Positions 1-8,884 are shown, numbered from the stretch's first letter. The stretch is 64,000 nucleotides of DNA from Thermobacillus sp. ZCTH02-B1 (GCF_002159085.1 NZ_LZRU01000009.1:434001-498000); one strand, 5' to 3'. Translations and numbers: made by a program. Notes: generated from the sequence alone by a model not told the origin.

Positions 1-1602
1 CTTGACGTTCGTCTTCAGCGAAGCCCATTCGTTCACGTTGTCGTTCGTAAGCTTGTTGAGCGTCTGCGTTACGATGCGGGTTGCCTCTTCCATGAGCCCC
101 TCGGATTCCCGTACATAGACGAATCCGCGGGAAATGATGTCCGGTCCGGACAGAATCGTGCCGTCCTGCTTGCTGAGCGTAACGACGACGACGAGGATGC
201 CGTCCTGCGACAGCAGCTTCCGGTCGCGGAGCACGATGTTGCCGACGTCGCCGACGCCGAGACCGTCGATCAGCACGCTGCCCGAGGGGACCTTGTTCCC
301 CTTGCGGGCGGCGCCGTTCTGGATCTCCACCGTATCGCCGATGTCGAGCAGGAAAATGCGGTCCTTCTCGATGCCGACGCTCTCCGCCAGCAGCGCGTGC
401 TGCCGCAGCATCCGGTATTCGCCGTGAACCGGAATGAAATATTTCGGCTTCATCAGGTTGAGCATCAGCTTCAGCTCTTCCTGGCTGCCGTGTCCGGACA
501 CGTGCACGGTCGAGGACGCGGTCGGACCGTAGATGACGTTCGCGCCGAGCCGGAACAGCTCGTCGATCGTGCGGCCGACGAAGCGCTCGTTGCCCGGAAT
601 CGGCGTCGCCGAGATGATGACGGTGTCGCCGGGCAGGATGTCCACCTTCTTGTGCGCCGAGCGCGCCATCCGCGACAGCGCGGACATCGGCTCGCCCTGG
701 CTGCCGGTGCACAGGATGACGACCCGGTCCGCGGGCAGTTTGCCCACATCCTCCGGCTCGACCAGCATGCCCTCCGGAATGTGCAGGTAGCCGAGCTCCG
801 ACGCGATCGACACGACGTTCACCATGCTGCGGCCGATGACCGTCAGCTTGCGCCGCGTCGCCATCGCGGCATTGATGACCTGCTGGATGCGGTGTACGTT
901 CGACGCGAACGTCGCGACGACAACGCGCTGCCGCGATTTGCGGAAAATGTCCTCCAGCTCCTGCCCGACCTTCCGCTCCGAAGGCGTGAAGCCCGGCCGC
1001 TCGGCGTTCGTGCTGTCGCTGAGGAGCGCGAGCACGCCGCGCGAGCCGATCTCCGCCATCCGGTGCAGATCGGCGTACTGGCCGTTCACCGGCGTATGGT
1101 CGAACTTGAAGTCGCCGGTGATGACGACCGTGCCTTCCGGCGTGTCCAGGCAAATGCCGACCGAATCCGGAATGCTGTGGTTCGTGCGGAAGAACGACGC
1201 CCTGATGGAGCCGAGCTGCACGACGGAATCCGGATGGATCAGCACGCGCTTCGTCTCGCCGAGCAATCCGGCCTCCTTCAGTTTCACTTCGATCAGTCCG
1301 AGCGTCAGTTTCGTGCCGTACACCGGAACATTGAGGCTCTTCAGCACATAGGGCAGTCCCCCGATGTGGTCTTCATGGCCGTGCGTAATCAGGATGCCGC
1401 GCACCTTGTCGCGGTTCTCCGTCAAGTACGTGATGTCGGGGATGACGATGTCCACCCCGAGCATGTCTTCTTCGGGAAATTTCAGCCCCGAGTCCACGAC
1501 GACGATGTCGTTCCCGTACTGGACGCAATACATGTTCTTCCCGATCTCGCCGACGCCGCCCAATGAGAAAATCAGCAGCTTGTCCTGGTTCTTCTTTGAC
1601 AA
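1..1602 (-). CDS. rnjB: Ribonuclease J (3' end outside the window)
   Basis: Metallo-beta-lactamase/beta-CASP ribonuclease that matures and degrades RNA in the cytoplasm. The zinc motif HGHEDHIGG is visible near residue 75, and the beta-CASP part has the expected TGSQGEP and SGHGSQEE segments. About 534 codons are present and the C-terminal tip is missing because the gene runs off the window. The start is TTG at 1602 (MSKKNQDKL), with GGGAGG about 12 bases upstream; no ATG fits. It lies downstream of dapA, which is where Bacillus keeps rnjB (ymfA), so I favour RNase J2, but the intact zinc motif does not separate J2 from J1. A terminator and its own promoter isolate it from dapA. Confidence 0.9.
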   Translation of the reverse strand, partial: MSKKNQDKLLIFSLGGVGEIGKNMYCVQYGNDIVVVDSGLKFPEEDMLGVDIVIPDITYLTENRDKVRGILITHGHEDHIGGLPYVLKSLNVPVYGTKLTLGLIEVKLKEAGLLGETKRVLIHPDSVVQLGSIRASFFRTNHSIPDSVGICLDTPEGTVVITGDFKFDHTPVNGQYADLHRMAEIGSRGVLALLSDSTNAERPGFTPSERKVGQELEDIFRKSRQRVVVATFASNVHRIQQVINAAMATRRKLTVIGRSMVNVVSIASELGYLHIPEGMLVEPEDVGKLPADRVVILCTGSQGEPMSALSRMARSAHKKVDILPGDTVIISATPIPGNERFVGRTIDELFRLGANVIYGPTASSTVHVSGHGSQEELKLMLNLMKPKYFIPVHGEYRMLRQHALLAESVGIEKDRIFLLDIGDTVEIQNGAARKGNKVPSGSVLIDGLGVGDVGNIVLRDRKLLSQDGILVVVVTLSKQDGTILSGPDIISRGFVYVRESEGLMEEATRIVTQTLNKLTNDNVNEWASLKTNVK

Positions 1603-1692
1603 TGGAATTTCGTACCTCCCGTAACTGTTGGACGTCGATCCAAACGCTATCAAAGTTTTCAAAGAATTGCCGATCCCGATCACTTGTTACCC

Positions 1693-1722
1693 ATTATACA
1701 TGAAGCCGGATGCGCGGCACAA
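1693..1722 (-). promoter_or_regulatory. Candidate sigma-A promoter of the RNase J gene
   Basis: On the minus strand a perfect TATAAT (1693-1698) lies 18 bases downstream of TTGTGC (1717-1722). The site is between the dapA terminator and the TTG start at 1602, predicting a leader of roughly 85 bases. The -35 box is weak. Confidence 0.5.
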
Positions 1723-1760
1723 GCGACCGACCGCCGGCGGCGCGGCGGGCTCAAGGACCG

Positions 1761-1797
1761 CACAAAGAAAACCGATGCGTCGCATCGCGCATCGGTT
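1761..1797 (-). terminator. Intrinsic terminator after dapA
   Basis: A perfect 10-bp stem (1770-1779 with 1788-1797) with an 8-base loop is followed on the minus strand by TTCTTTG. It lies 20 bases after the dapA stop and should end the dapG-dapA transcript. Confidence 0.85.
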
Positions 1798-1816
1798 CCT
1801 CCGGCAACGCACGCTG

Positions 1817-2707
1817 CTATTGGCGTTCAAGACCCGACAGCAGATTCCGCACGAACGCCGCTTCCGCCTCGTCGAGCGGCACGAGCGGCAGGCGAACCCC
1901 GCCGACCGGTATGCCGAGATGGTTCAGCGCGAACTTGACCGGCACCGGATTCGGGACCGGATGCGGGCAGTTGAACAGCCCTTTGAATATCGGCGACAGG
2001 CGCTGATGCAGCTTCGCCGCCTCGGCCGTACGGCCTTCGACGTAAGCCTGGATCATCCGCTTCATGTCGCGGCCGACGATGTGGCTCGCAACGCTGACGA
2101 TGCCGTAGGCTCCGACGGCCAGTGCGGGCAGCGTCTGGCTGTCGTCGCCGCTGTACACGCGGAAATGCGCCGGCGCCGCGGCCGCGATCGCGGTCAGCTG
2201 CTCCGTCGGCGCGCAATCCTTCGTCGCGACGATGTTCGGAATCTGCGCGAGCCGGAGCGTCGTATCCGCGTTCAGGTTGACGCCCGTCCGGCCGGGAACG
2301 TTGTACAGCATGACCGGCAGCTTCGTCGACTCCGCGATTGCGCGGAAATGCTGGTACAGCCCCTCCTGGCTCGGCTTGTTGTAATAGGGCGCGACAAGCA
2401 GCACGCCGTCGGCGCCGGCCGCCTCCGCCTCCTTCGTCAGATGGATCGAATGCGCGGTGTTGTTGCTTCCCGTCCCGGCGATGACGGGCACGCGGCCGCC
2501 CGCCCGCTCGACCGCGAACCGGAAGAGCTGGATCTTCTCGTCGTCGTCCAGCGTCGGCGATTCGCCGGTCGTGCCGCTCACGACGATGCTGTCGGTTCCC
2601 TGCTCGTCGATCAGATAGTCGATGAGCCGGCCGACCGCCTCCCAGTCGATCCTGCCCTCCGCGTCAAACGGGGTGACCATGGCGGTAATCAATCTTCCGA
2701 AATCCAT
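1817..2707 (-). CDS. dapA: 4-hydroxy-tetrahydrodipicolinate synthase
   Basis: Condenses pyruvate with aspartate semialdehyde, the first committed step toward diaminopimelate, lysine and spore dipicolinate. The 296-residue product has the family's usual size. It shows the GTTGES substrate loop near residue 46, Tyr135 in YNVPGR and the Schiff-base Lys163 in ATKDCAP. The ATG at 2707 follows AGGAGG at 8 bases; both the ribosome site and the start lie inside the end of dapG (19-base overlap), implying coupling. The neighbouring genes make its substrate branch (dapG) and use its product for dipicolinate (dpaA, dpaB). Confidence 0.97.
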   Translation of the reverse strand: MDFGRLITAMVTPFDAEGRIDWEAVGRLIDYLIDEQGTDSIVVSGTTGESPTLDDDEKIQLFRFAVERAGGRVPVIAGTGSNNTAHSIHLTKEAEAAGADGVLLVAPYYNKPSQEGLYQHFRAIAESTKLPVMLYNVPGRTGVNLNADTTLRLAQIPNIVATKDCAPTEQLTAIAAAAPAHFRVYSGDDSQTLPALAVGAYGIVSVASHIVGRDMKRMIQAYVEGRTAEAAKLHQRLSPIFKGLFNCPHPVPNPVPVKFALNHLGIPVGGVRLPLVPLDEAEAAFVRNLLSGLERQ

Positions 2708-3963
2708 AGCGATTCCTCCTGTACCGGTTGGGACGCGGCCCGCGCCGCCTCCGCCGTCCGGCCCAAGCCGAATTTCGCGTGGAGCGCCCGCACCGCATCC
2801 GCCATATCCGCCTGACGGACGAGCACCCAGATCGACGCGTTCGAATCCGCGCTCTGCAGAATCGGAATGCCTTCGTCCGTCAGCGCTTCGACGATCGCCG
2901 CCATGATGCCGGGAACGCCGTTCATGCCGCCGCCGACGACGGACACCTTGGCGCAGTTGCGGATGGCCGACCAGGCGCATCCCAGCTCGCCGAGCAGTCG
3001 GATCGCCCGGTCGGCGTCGGCGTCGAACACGGTGTATACGCATCCGCTCGGCGTCACGTTGATGAAATCGACGCTGATGCCGTGCCGCGCCATCGTGCCG
3101 AACACCTTGACCTGCATGTCTCCCGGATCCGCGCTCCCGTAGGAGACGGTGAGCTGCGTCACGCCGGCCGTGTGGGCGATGCCGACGATCGGCCGGTCGG
3201 GCACTTCGCCCGATTCGAGCATGCCCGGCCCCGTCACGAGCGTGCCTTCATCATCCGAGAACGTGGAGCGGATGCGAAGCGGGATGCCCGCCTGCGCCGC
3301 GACTTCGACCGCGCGCGGATGGACGACCTTCGCCCCCTGCCGGGCCAGGTTGCAGATCTCGGCGTAGGTAACCGCCTTGAGCGGCCTCGCCTCGGCCACG
3401 ACGCGCGGATCGGCCGTCAGGATGCCGTCCACGTCGGTATAGATGTCGATCCGCTCCGCACGCAGCGCGGCGCCCAGCGCCGCGGCCGTCGTATCGCTGC
3501 CGCCGCGGCCGAGCGTCGTCGTGTCGCCGTCGGGCGACAGGCCCTGGAATCCGGTGACGATCACGACGGCGCCTTCCTTCAGCCGCCTCTGCACCGGTTC
3601 GGTCTCGATGCGCGTGATGCGCGCGGAGCCGAAGCGTCCGTCCGTGCGGATGCCGGCCTGCGCGCCGGTCAGCACGACCGACGGCACGCCTTCGGCCCAC
3701 AGCAGGCCGCACAGGACGACCGCGGAGATGACCTCCCCGCAGGACGCGATCAGATCGCGCTCCCTGGCGGGGACGTGCCCGCCGCCCGCCAGCGCGAGCA
3801 GCGTATCCGTCGCATACGGATCGCCCATGCGGCCCATGGCCGATACGACGACGACAACGGAATAACCGGCTTCCCGCTCGCGGACGATATGCCGCAGCAC
3901 GTGCCTGCGGGCATCGTCCGTGGCCAGCGAGGTGCCGCCGAATTTCTGGACCAAGAGGCCCAT
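2689..3963 (-). CDS. dapG: Aspartate kinase I (DAP-sensitive type by context)
   Basis: Phosphorylates aspartate at the entry of the lysine/DAP/threonine/methionine pathway. The 424-residue product begins LLVQKFGGTSL, the conserved kinase N-terminus, and carries C-terminal ACT regulatory domains (from about residue 265, with PSGCVYTVF and QSADSNASIWVLV segments). I chose ATG 3963 because the FGGTS motif directly follows; the ribosome site is only a G-run about 12 bases upstream. Placement beside dapA and dpaAB matches Bacillus dapG rather than lysC. The asd gene that usually sits just upstream in Bacillus is absent here. Feedback inhibition by DAP is inferred from the family. Confidence 0.93.
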   Translation of the reverse strand: MGLLVQKFGGTSLATDDARRHVLRHIVREREAGYSVVVVVSAMGRMGDPYATDTLLALAGGGHVPARERDLIASCGEVISAVVLCGLLWAEGVPSVVLTGAQAGIRTDGRFGSARITRIETEPVQRRLKEGAVVIVTGFQGLSPDGDTTTLGRGGSDTTAAALGAALRAERIDIYTDVDGILTADPRVVAEARPLKAVTYAEICNLARQGAKVVHPRAVEVAAQAGIPLRIRSTFSDDEGTLVTGPGMLESGEVPDRPIVGIAHTAGVTQLTVSYGSADPGDMQVKVFGTMARHGISVDFINVTPSGCVYTVFDADADRAIRLLGELGCAWSAIRNCAKVSVVGGGMNGVPGIMAAIVEALTDEGIPILQSADSNASIWVLVRQADMADAVRALHAKFGLGRTAEAARAASQPVQEESLWISED

Positions 3964-4313
3964 GTCCGCTTCACGCCCCCTGCAGGACGACGGCAAGCCG
4001 CTGTCCCCCGGCGACGACTGGCGGAACGAAGGATGACAAGCCGGGCGGGATCGGCGGCGATCCCGTCCCGGCGGGCGGCGATTGGGCGATCCGTGCGGCA
4101 TTTCGGGAATCGCGGAACCCGGGAGCGTCAACAGACGCTCCCGGCGCTATCGACAGCGGCCATGCTCGCATCATCCGGCTCGTAATCGCTTGTCGGTATG
4201 GCGACCGGCCGACGCCGGCCCCCGCGCGCGGCGGGTACCGCCGGAAAACGAAAAGTTCCGCTGCTCTTCCGGCGGATTCGCGCGAACCGGGCCCGGCCGG
4301 CGCCGTCGCGGAA
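3964..4313 (-). other. 350-base non-coding gap with three stem-loops, between dpaB and dapG
   Basis: I see no gene here. Three inverted repeats occur: 4238-4246 with 4267-4275 (9 bp), a perfect 11-bp stem 4119-4129 with 4134-4144 (loop AACA), and 4043-4053 with 4058-4068 (loop GCGG; includes one G-T pair). None has a T-run. Bacillus has asd at this point; I see no trace of it. The loops may end the mother-cell dpaAB transcript. A dapG promoter should lie here, but I cannot pick one. Confidence 0.5.
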
Positions 4314-4910
4314 TCAAGCCCGGAACCGTTCGATGAGCAGCGGCTGGATCTGCCGGCCTTCAAGCGCCGCTTCGCACGTCTCGAGCAGCAGGTCCATCTT
4401 CGCGACGAGCGAATTCGGCTTCTGCTGCGGATTGTCCTGACCAAACGGGACGAAATAAATGTTCTTGGCGTTGAGCAGCTTCGCGATGTTCGGTGCGTTC
4501 AGTCCGAGACCATCGTTCGTCGAAATCGCGAGCACAAGCGGACGTCCGTTGCGCATCTGGGCCTTCGCCGCCATCAGCACGGGGCTGTCCGTGATCGCGT
4601 TCGCGAGCTTGCTCGTCGTGTTCCCCGTGCACGGGGCGATGACCATGATGTCCATGAGCTTCGACGGGCCGAGCGGCTCGGCCTCCACGATCGAGGAAAT
4701 GACCCGGTTCCCCGTGATCTCCTCGAGCTTCCGCAGCCATTCCTCCGCCGTGCCGAAGCGGGTGTCCGTCGTGAGAACGCTGTACGAAACGATCGGCACC
4801 ACGTTCGCGCCCGCTTCGACGAACCTGCGGATCTGCGGCATCACTTCGTCAAACGTGCAGTGTGAACCCGACAAACCGTACCCGACCGTCTTGCCCTGCC
4901 AAATGCTCAC
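4314..4910 (-). CDS. dpaB: Dipicolinate synthase subunit B
   Basis: Flavoprotein-like subunit of dipicolinate synthase (SpoVFB), which makes the pyridine-2,6-dicarboxylic acid packed into the spore core. The 198-residue product matches the family, with the flavoprotein-fold N-terminus YGLSGSHCTF, the central APCTGNTTSKLANAITD segment and a conserved STNDGLGLNAPNI stretch. It overlaps dpaA by the ATGA junction 4907-4910, so the subunits are probably translated together. Expression should be in the mother cell late in sporulation, driven from upstream of dpaA. Confidence 0.96.
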   Translation of the reverse strand: MSIWQGKTVGYGLSGSHCTFDEVMPQIRRFVEAGANVVPIVSYSVLTTDTRFGTAEEWLRKLEEITGNRVISSIVEAEPLGPSKLMDIMVIAPCTGNTTSKLANAITDSPVLMAAKAQMRNGRPLVLAISTNDGLGLNAPNIAKLLNAKNIYFVPFGQDNPQQKPNSLVAKMDLLLETCEAALEGRQIQPLLIERFRA

Positions 4911-5806
4911 CGCTTCTCCCTCCCGAGCCGCAAGTCTTCCATGAGCAGCCGGCCGAGACAGTCCGCCATGATACGTCCGGCGGTTTTCGGCGCCACGATG
5001 CCGGGAAGACTGGGCGCGAGCAGCGCCTTGATGCCGCGCCGCTCGGCATAACGGAAGTCGGTGCCGCCGGGCTTCGACGCAAGGTCGATGATGACGGCGC
5101 GCGATGGCATTTGGGCAATGATCTGTGCTGTGACTATCATAGTCGGAATCGTATTAAAAAGCAAGTCGAGATTGGCAGCGTGAACCACCAGGTCCTTGAG
5201 GTAGAAGGGGTCCAGCCCCATCTCGTACGCCCGGGCGAAATGCTCGTCGCGCCTCACGCCGATCTTCACCTTCGCCCCCATGGCCTTCAGCGTCCGCGCA
5301 AGCGTCAGCCCCGTCCTCCCCATGCCCAGCACGACCGCATTGGATCCGTGGATCGTGATGTCGGTGTGCTGGATCGCCATCATGACGGCGCCTTCGGCCG
5401 TAGGAATCGAATTGTAGATCGCCACGTCGTCCCGTTCGAACAGCTCGACGAGTCCGATGCCGTATTTTGCGCACAGCTCCCGGAGATACCGGCTCGCCAT
5501 GCCCGTATAGACCTTGCAATGCCTGGACAGACGGGCGATGTGGGCCTCCTCCAGCCTGAGCTCCCTGTCGCTGAATACGGCCGTGACCGTTCCGTCTTCA
5601 TCGGTGCCGACCGCAGGCAGGATGAGCGCGTCGGCCTCCTCGAACAACTGGCCGTCCGGCTCGGCCTGCACGGCTCCGTCCAGCGGCGTGCTCAGCTTGT
5701 CGAAGCCGACCGCCAGCACGGTCGCATCCAGCTCGGTCAGCCGGCGGATCACCTCGAGCTGCCGGGCGTCTCCCCCGAGCAGCACGATATTCGCGCCCGT
5801 GAGCAA
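4907..5806 (-). CDS. dpaA: Dipicolinate synthase subunit A
   Basis: NAD(P)-binding subunit of dipicolinate synthase (SpoVFA). It starts with the GGDARQLEVI hallmark and has the nucleotide-binding loop GMGRTG near residue 155. I place the start at TTG 5806, giving MLTGANIVLLGG and 299 residues, the usual size. AAGGAG lies exactly 8 bases upstream, and the longer frame upstream has no homology-like sequence and runs across the candidate promoter and terminator. It is followed without a gap by dpaB. With dapG and dapA it forms a lysine/dipicolinate supply cluster. Confidence 0.95.
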   Translation of the reverse strand: MLTGANIVLLGGDARQLEVIRRLTELDATVLAVGFDKLSTPLDGAVQAEPDGQLFEEADALILPAVGTDEDGTVTAVFSDRELRLEEAHIARLSRHCKVYTGMASRYLRELCAKYGIGLVELFERDDVAIYNSIPTAEGAVMMAIQHTDITIHGSNAVVLGMGRTGLTLARTLKAMGAKVKIGVRRDEHFARAYEMGLDPFYLKDLVVHAANLDLLFNTIPTMIVTAQIIAQMPSRAVIIDLASKPGGTDFRYAERRGIKALLAPSLPGIVAPKTAGRIMADCLGRLLMEDLRLGREKR

Positions 5807-5840
5807 CCTTCCCACTCCTTTCCGCACCTGGGCTACAGAC

Positions 5841-5868
5841 CATCGTATGCGGAAGGAACCCGGCGGGT
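5841..5868 (-). promoter_or_regulatory. Candidate sigma-K promoter of dpaA-dpaB
   Basis: Minus strand CATACGATG (5841-5849) preceded by ACC (5866-5868) with a 16-base spacer, close to the sigma-K pattern mACm-N16-CATAnnnTA. Transcription would begin about 26 bases before the dpaA TTG. Mother-cell control of dpaAB by sigma-K is known in Bacillus; its use here is inferred. Confidence 0.5.
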
Positions 5869-5883
5869 GATAGGTTCGCAAGA

Positions 5884-5929
5884 ACGCCAAAAGGCCGCCC
5901 CGAACGGCGTTTGCCGTCGGAACGGCCTT
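5884..5929 (-). terminator. Intrinsic terminator after dut
   Basis: A stem pairing 5891-5897 with 5923-5929, extended by an inner C/G-rich helix, is followed on the minus strand by TTTTGGCGTTCTT. It separates the dut transcript from the sporulation gene dpaA. Confidence 0.75.
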
Positions 5930-5966
5930 CTCCGATCCCTCGCCCTTCTCCGGTCCGGCGGAAGCT

Positions 5967-6416
5967 TCACGAGCCGGTCCCGGTATGCCCGAAACCGCCC
6001 GCACCGCGGCCGGTATCGTCGAGTTCGTCCGTCTCGACGAGCCGGACGGGCGGCACCTCGTGGAACACCATCTGGGCGATCCGGTCGCCGCGCCGAATCG
6101 TGAACGGCTCGCTGCCGAGATTGATGAGCAGCACCTTCACTTCGCCGCGGTAGTCGGCGTCGATCGTGCCCGGCGTGTTGAGGCAGGTGATGCCGTGCTT
6201 CAGCGCCAGTCCGCTGCGCGGCCGGATCTGCGCCTCCAGCTCGCGCGGCATCGCGATCGCGAAGCCTGTCGGAATGAGGCGACGCTCGCCGGGCTGAATC
6301 GTCACCGGCTCCGTGACGGCGGCATGGATGTCGAATCCCGCCGCCCATTCGCTCATCCGCTGCGGCAGCGGCAGGTCCTCACCGCCGGGCAGCCGCTTAA
6401 TGCGCACTTCGTACAA
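5967..6416 (-). CDS. dut: Deoxyuridine 5'-triphosphate nucleotidohydrolase (dUTPase)
   Basis: Hydrolyses dUTP to dUMP and pyrophosphate, keeping uracil out of DNA and feeding thymidylate synthesis. The trimeric dUTPase motifs appear in order: [37 protein letters not shown] and the C-terminal [10 protein letters not shown] arm. I prefer TTG 6416 because AGGAGG lies 7 bases upstream; the ATG at 6422 would leave almost no spacing. Either start overlaps the end of the upstream M16 peptidase gene by 20 to 26 bases. Confidence 0.93.
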   Translation of the reverse strand: MYEVRIKRLPGGEDLPLPQRMSEWAAGFDIHAAVTEPVTIQPGERRLIPTGFAIAMPRELEAQIRPRSGLALKHGITCLNTPGTIDADYRGEVKVLLINLGSEPFTIRRGDRIAQMVFHEVPPVRLVETDELDDTGRGAGGFGHTGTGS

Positions 6417-7662
6417 GACCATCCCTCCTGACGGCGGACACCGCCGCATCATCCGGACCGACGGCCGCAAGCGCGAACGGCGCGGAGAACATCCGGTCGA
6501 TCATCTTGCGGACGTCGTCCAGCGTGACCGCGTCGATCCGCTCGAGCATCTCGTCGAGCGTGTCGTGGCGGCCGAGCATCAGTTCGTTCTTGCCGATCCG
6601 GTTCATCCGGCTGCTCGTGCTTTCGAGGCTCAGGATGAGGCTGCCCTTGAGCTGTTCCTTGCCGCGCACGAGCTCCGCTTCGGTAAGCCCCTTGTCGGCC
6701 AGCTCGGCGAGCAGTTCGAGCGTCACGTCCAGCACTTCCTTCGTCTGCTTCGGAGCCGTGCCCGCATAGATCGTGAAAATGCCGCTGTCGGCGTAGGAGG
6801 TATGGTAGGAATAGACGGAATAGGCCAGCCCGCGCTTCTCGCGGATTTCCTGGAACAGGCGGGAGCTCATCCCGCCGCCGAGCGCGTTGTTGAGCAGCAC
6901 CATCGCGTACAGCTTCGGATCGCCGATCGGGCATCCGGGGAACGACAGACAGATGTGATGCTGCTCGGTCTGTTTGTGGTGATAGACGTAGCCGCCGCGG
7001 AACACCGGCGGCTCGGGCTTGGGTCCGCCGCCGCTCCGTTCGAAGCGGCCGAAATAGCGCTCGATCAACCCGGGCAGCGCCTGCTCGTCCACGTGGCCGG
7101 CGACCGCGATGACCGTGTTGTCCGTCCGGTACTGACGGGCCATGTAATTCCGCAGATCGTCCGGCCTGAGCGCGCGCAGCCGGTCCTCCAGCCCGAGAAT
7201 CGACCAGGCGAGCGGATGGTCGCCGAACGCGGCCCGGGACGCCTCGTCGTGCACCTTGTCATCCGGCGTGTCCTCGTACATCGCGATCTCCTCGAGGATG
7301 ACGTTCTTTTCCTTCGCCAGCTCCCCTGCGTCGAACCGCGATTCGAAGAACATGTCCGCCAGCGCTTCCACGGCGATCGGAAGATGCTTGTCGAGCACCT
7401 TCGCGTAGTAGCAGGTATATTCCTTCGACGTGAACGCGTTCACGTTCCCGCCGATGCTGTCGAACAGGACCGCGATGTCCTTCGCGCTGCGCTTCGCCGT
7501 GCCCTTGAAGAGCATATGTTCGATGAGATGGGAAATGCCGTTCACTTCCGGCGTTTCGTCGCGCGAGCCCGTCCTCACCCAGATGCCGAACGAGACGGAG
7601 CGGGCGGTCGGGATCGGCTCGACCACAATGCGCAGACCATTCTGCAGCGTATAACGAATCAC
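6397..7662 (-). CDS. mlpA: M16 family zinc metallopeptidase (MlpA/YmxG-like)
   Basis: Pitrilysin/processing-peptidase family protein of 421 residues. The inverted zinc motif HLIEH is at residues 45-49, and the downstream acidic ligand region ([11 protein letters not shown]) and the second, inactive-type M16 domain are present. The start is GTG 7662 (MIRYTLQNG), 7 bases after GGGAGG; the longer frame to 7722 lacks family sequence. Its location between ylxY and dut is conserved in Bacillales. Its natural substrate is not deducible from the sequence. Confidence 0.92.
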   Translation of the reverse strand: MIRYTLQNGLRIVVEPIPTARSVSFGIWVRTGSRDETPEVNGISHLIEHMLFKGTAKRSAKDIAVLFDSIGGNVNAFTSKEYTCYYAKVLDKHLPIAVEALADMFFESRFDAGELAKEKNVILEEIAMYEDTPDDKVHDEASRAAFGDHPLAWSILGLEDRLRALRPDDLRNYMARQYRTDNTVIAVAGHVDEQALPGLIERYFGRFERSGGGPKPEPPVFRGGYVYHHKQTEQHHICLSFPGCPIGDPKLYAMVLLNNALGGGMSSRLFQEIREKRGLAYSVYSYHTSYADSGIFTIYAGTAPKQTKEVLDVTLELLAELADKGLTEAELVRGKEQLKGSLILSLESTSSRMNRIGKNELMLGRHDTLDEMLERIDAVTLDDVRKMIDRMFSAPFALAAVGPDDAAVSAVRRDGLVRSAH

Positions 7663-7705
7663 CGCGCATCCTCCCGATGAAGTCAATGATTCAACTATAC
7701 CAAAA

Positions 7706-8707
7706 TCAAGGGGCGGGCTCAACCGGAGGATACCGGGAGCTCGACAGCGTCCGCGACACCGTGCCGGGCTCGATCCCCTTGTCTCTCAACGCGTCGATCA
7801 GATCCGCCAGCGCGGCCTTCGCCGATTCGGTGGGATGCATGAGGATCAGCGAGCCGGGACCGGCGTCGCGCCTAATCTTCGCGACGATGCGCTCCGGCGG
7901 CGGATTTCGCCAATCCAGCGTATCGACCGTCCAGAGCACGGTCTTCAGCCCGAGCTGCGCGGCCGTCCGGACCGTCGTCGTATTGTACGATCCGGAAGGC
8001 GGAGCGAACCACCGGTTGTCCGTCACCCCGAGCTTCTCCCGGAGCAGCGCCTCCGTCCGCGCGATCTCCCGGTATTGCGCGTCCCGGCCGAGCCTGGCCA
8101 TGTCCGGATGGGAATAGGCGTGGTTCGACAGCTCGTGGCCGCCCTCCGCGATCATGCGGGCGAGCTCTTCATTCTTCTCGAGCCACGAACCGTCGAAGAA
8201 GAAAGTCGCCTGCACATGCTTCGCCTTCAGCGTCTCGAGCATCGGCGGAATGTGCTCGTTCCCCCAGGCGACGTTGATCATGATCGCCGCCATCCGCTTC
8301 TTCGGATTGCCGCGGTAGATCGGATGCGGACCGAGATCATCGAGGCCGATCTTCGGCTCCACCTCCCGCAGCACGGGCCGGATCGGCGCTCCTTCGGGCA
8401 GCATGCGCATGGCCTCGTACGTCCGCTCCACGTCCAGTTCGACGCCGTTGTATCCCGGGATCGCGTGCCAGACGCGGTCGACGACCGCATCGACGGGAGG
8501 CTCCGCGTAATCCGGCGCGGCGGCCCGGATCCGTTCCATCAGCGCGTCGTCGCGCCCGACGACGAAAACCCGCGAAGCGGCCGCCTGCGCGAAGCCGCCG
8601 TCCCGCTCCTTCACCGCCAGAAGATAAACCGCCACCGGTCCCGATGACGCAAGTCCCCAGACGGCGGCCGCGCACAGGCCGGCCGCCGCCAGCTTCTTCC
8701 ATGCCAT
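7706..8707 (-). CDS. ylxY: YlxY-like polysaccharide deacetylase family protein
   Basis: 333 residues with an N-terminal membrane or signal segment (residues 4-30) and a C-terminal NodB-type barrel. The second metal motif is present (SNHAYSHPDM), but the usual first motif TFDDGP reads NVAWGNEHIP, so the catalytic and metal-binding aspartates are missing. It may have altered or no deacetylase activity. ATG 8707 was chosen because AAGGAG is 7 bases upstream. A candidate sigma-E promoter precedes it, which would make it a sporulation envelope protein; that role is inferred. Confidence 0.88.
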   Translation of the reverse strand: MAWKKLAAAGLCAAAVWGLASSGPVAVYLLAVKERDGGFAQAAASRVFVVGRDDALMERIRAAAPDYAEPPVDAVVDRVWHAIPGYNGVELDVERTYEAMRMLPEGAPIRPVLREVEPKIGLDDLGPHPIYRGNPKKRMAAIMINVAWGNEHIPPMLETLKAKHVQATFFFDGSWLEKNEELARMIAEGGHELSNHAYSHPDMARLGRDAQYREIARTEALLREKLGVTDNRWFAPPSGSYNTTTVRTAAQLGLKTVLWTVDTLDWRNPPPERIVAKIRRDAGPGSLILMHPTESAKAALADLIDALRDKGIEPGTVSRTLSSSRYPPVEPAP

Positions 8708-8744
8708 GGCCGCGCTCCTTCGCCTTTTACGATTTGCCACCATA

Positions 8745-8771
8745 TGTATGTATGGAAGGACAAGAATATAA
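8745..8771 (-). promoter_or_regulatory. Candidate sigma-E promoter of ylxY
   Basis: Minus strand TTATATT (8765-8771) and CATACA (8745-8750) with a 14-base spacer, near the sigma-E consensus KMATATT-N14-CATACAnT. The ATG follows about 38 bases after the -10 element. Confidence 0.45.
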
Positions 8772-8810
8772 CGCCGGACCGGGCGGCGGCCCCTGGCGGG
8801 CGGCCGCAAT

Positions 8811-8842
8811 AAAAAAAGAGACAGACGGAAATCTGGCTCTTT
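8811..8842 (-). terminator. Intrinsic terminator after pnp
   Basis: AAAGAG/CTCTTT stem (8815-8820 with 8837-8842), one mismatch, then a CAGA/TCTG inner stem and 6-base loop, followed on the minus strand by seven T. It lies about 43 bases after the pnp stop. Confidence 0.8.
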
Positions 8843-8884
8843 CTTCGGGGCTTTGAACTTGAACAACGAACCTGGCGAACGAAC

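Noticed and set aside
3971..4444. Minus-strand 157-codon frame between dapG and dpaB
   Set aside because: It overlaps the end of dpaB in another frame, is Arg/Ser-rich without motifs, and has no ribosome site.
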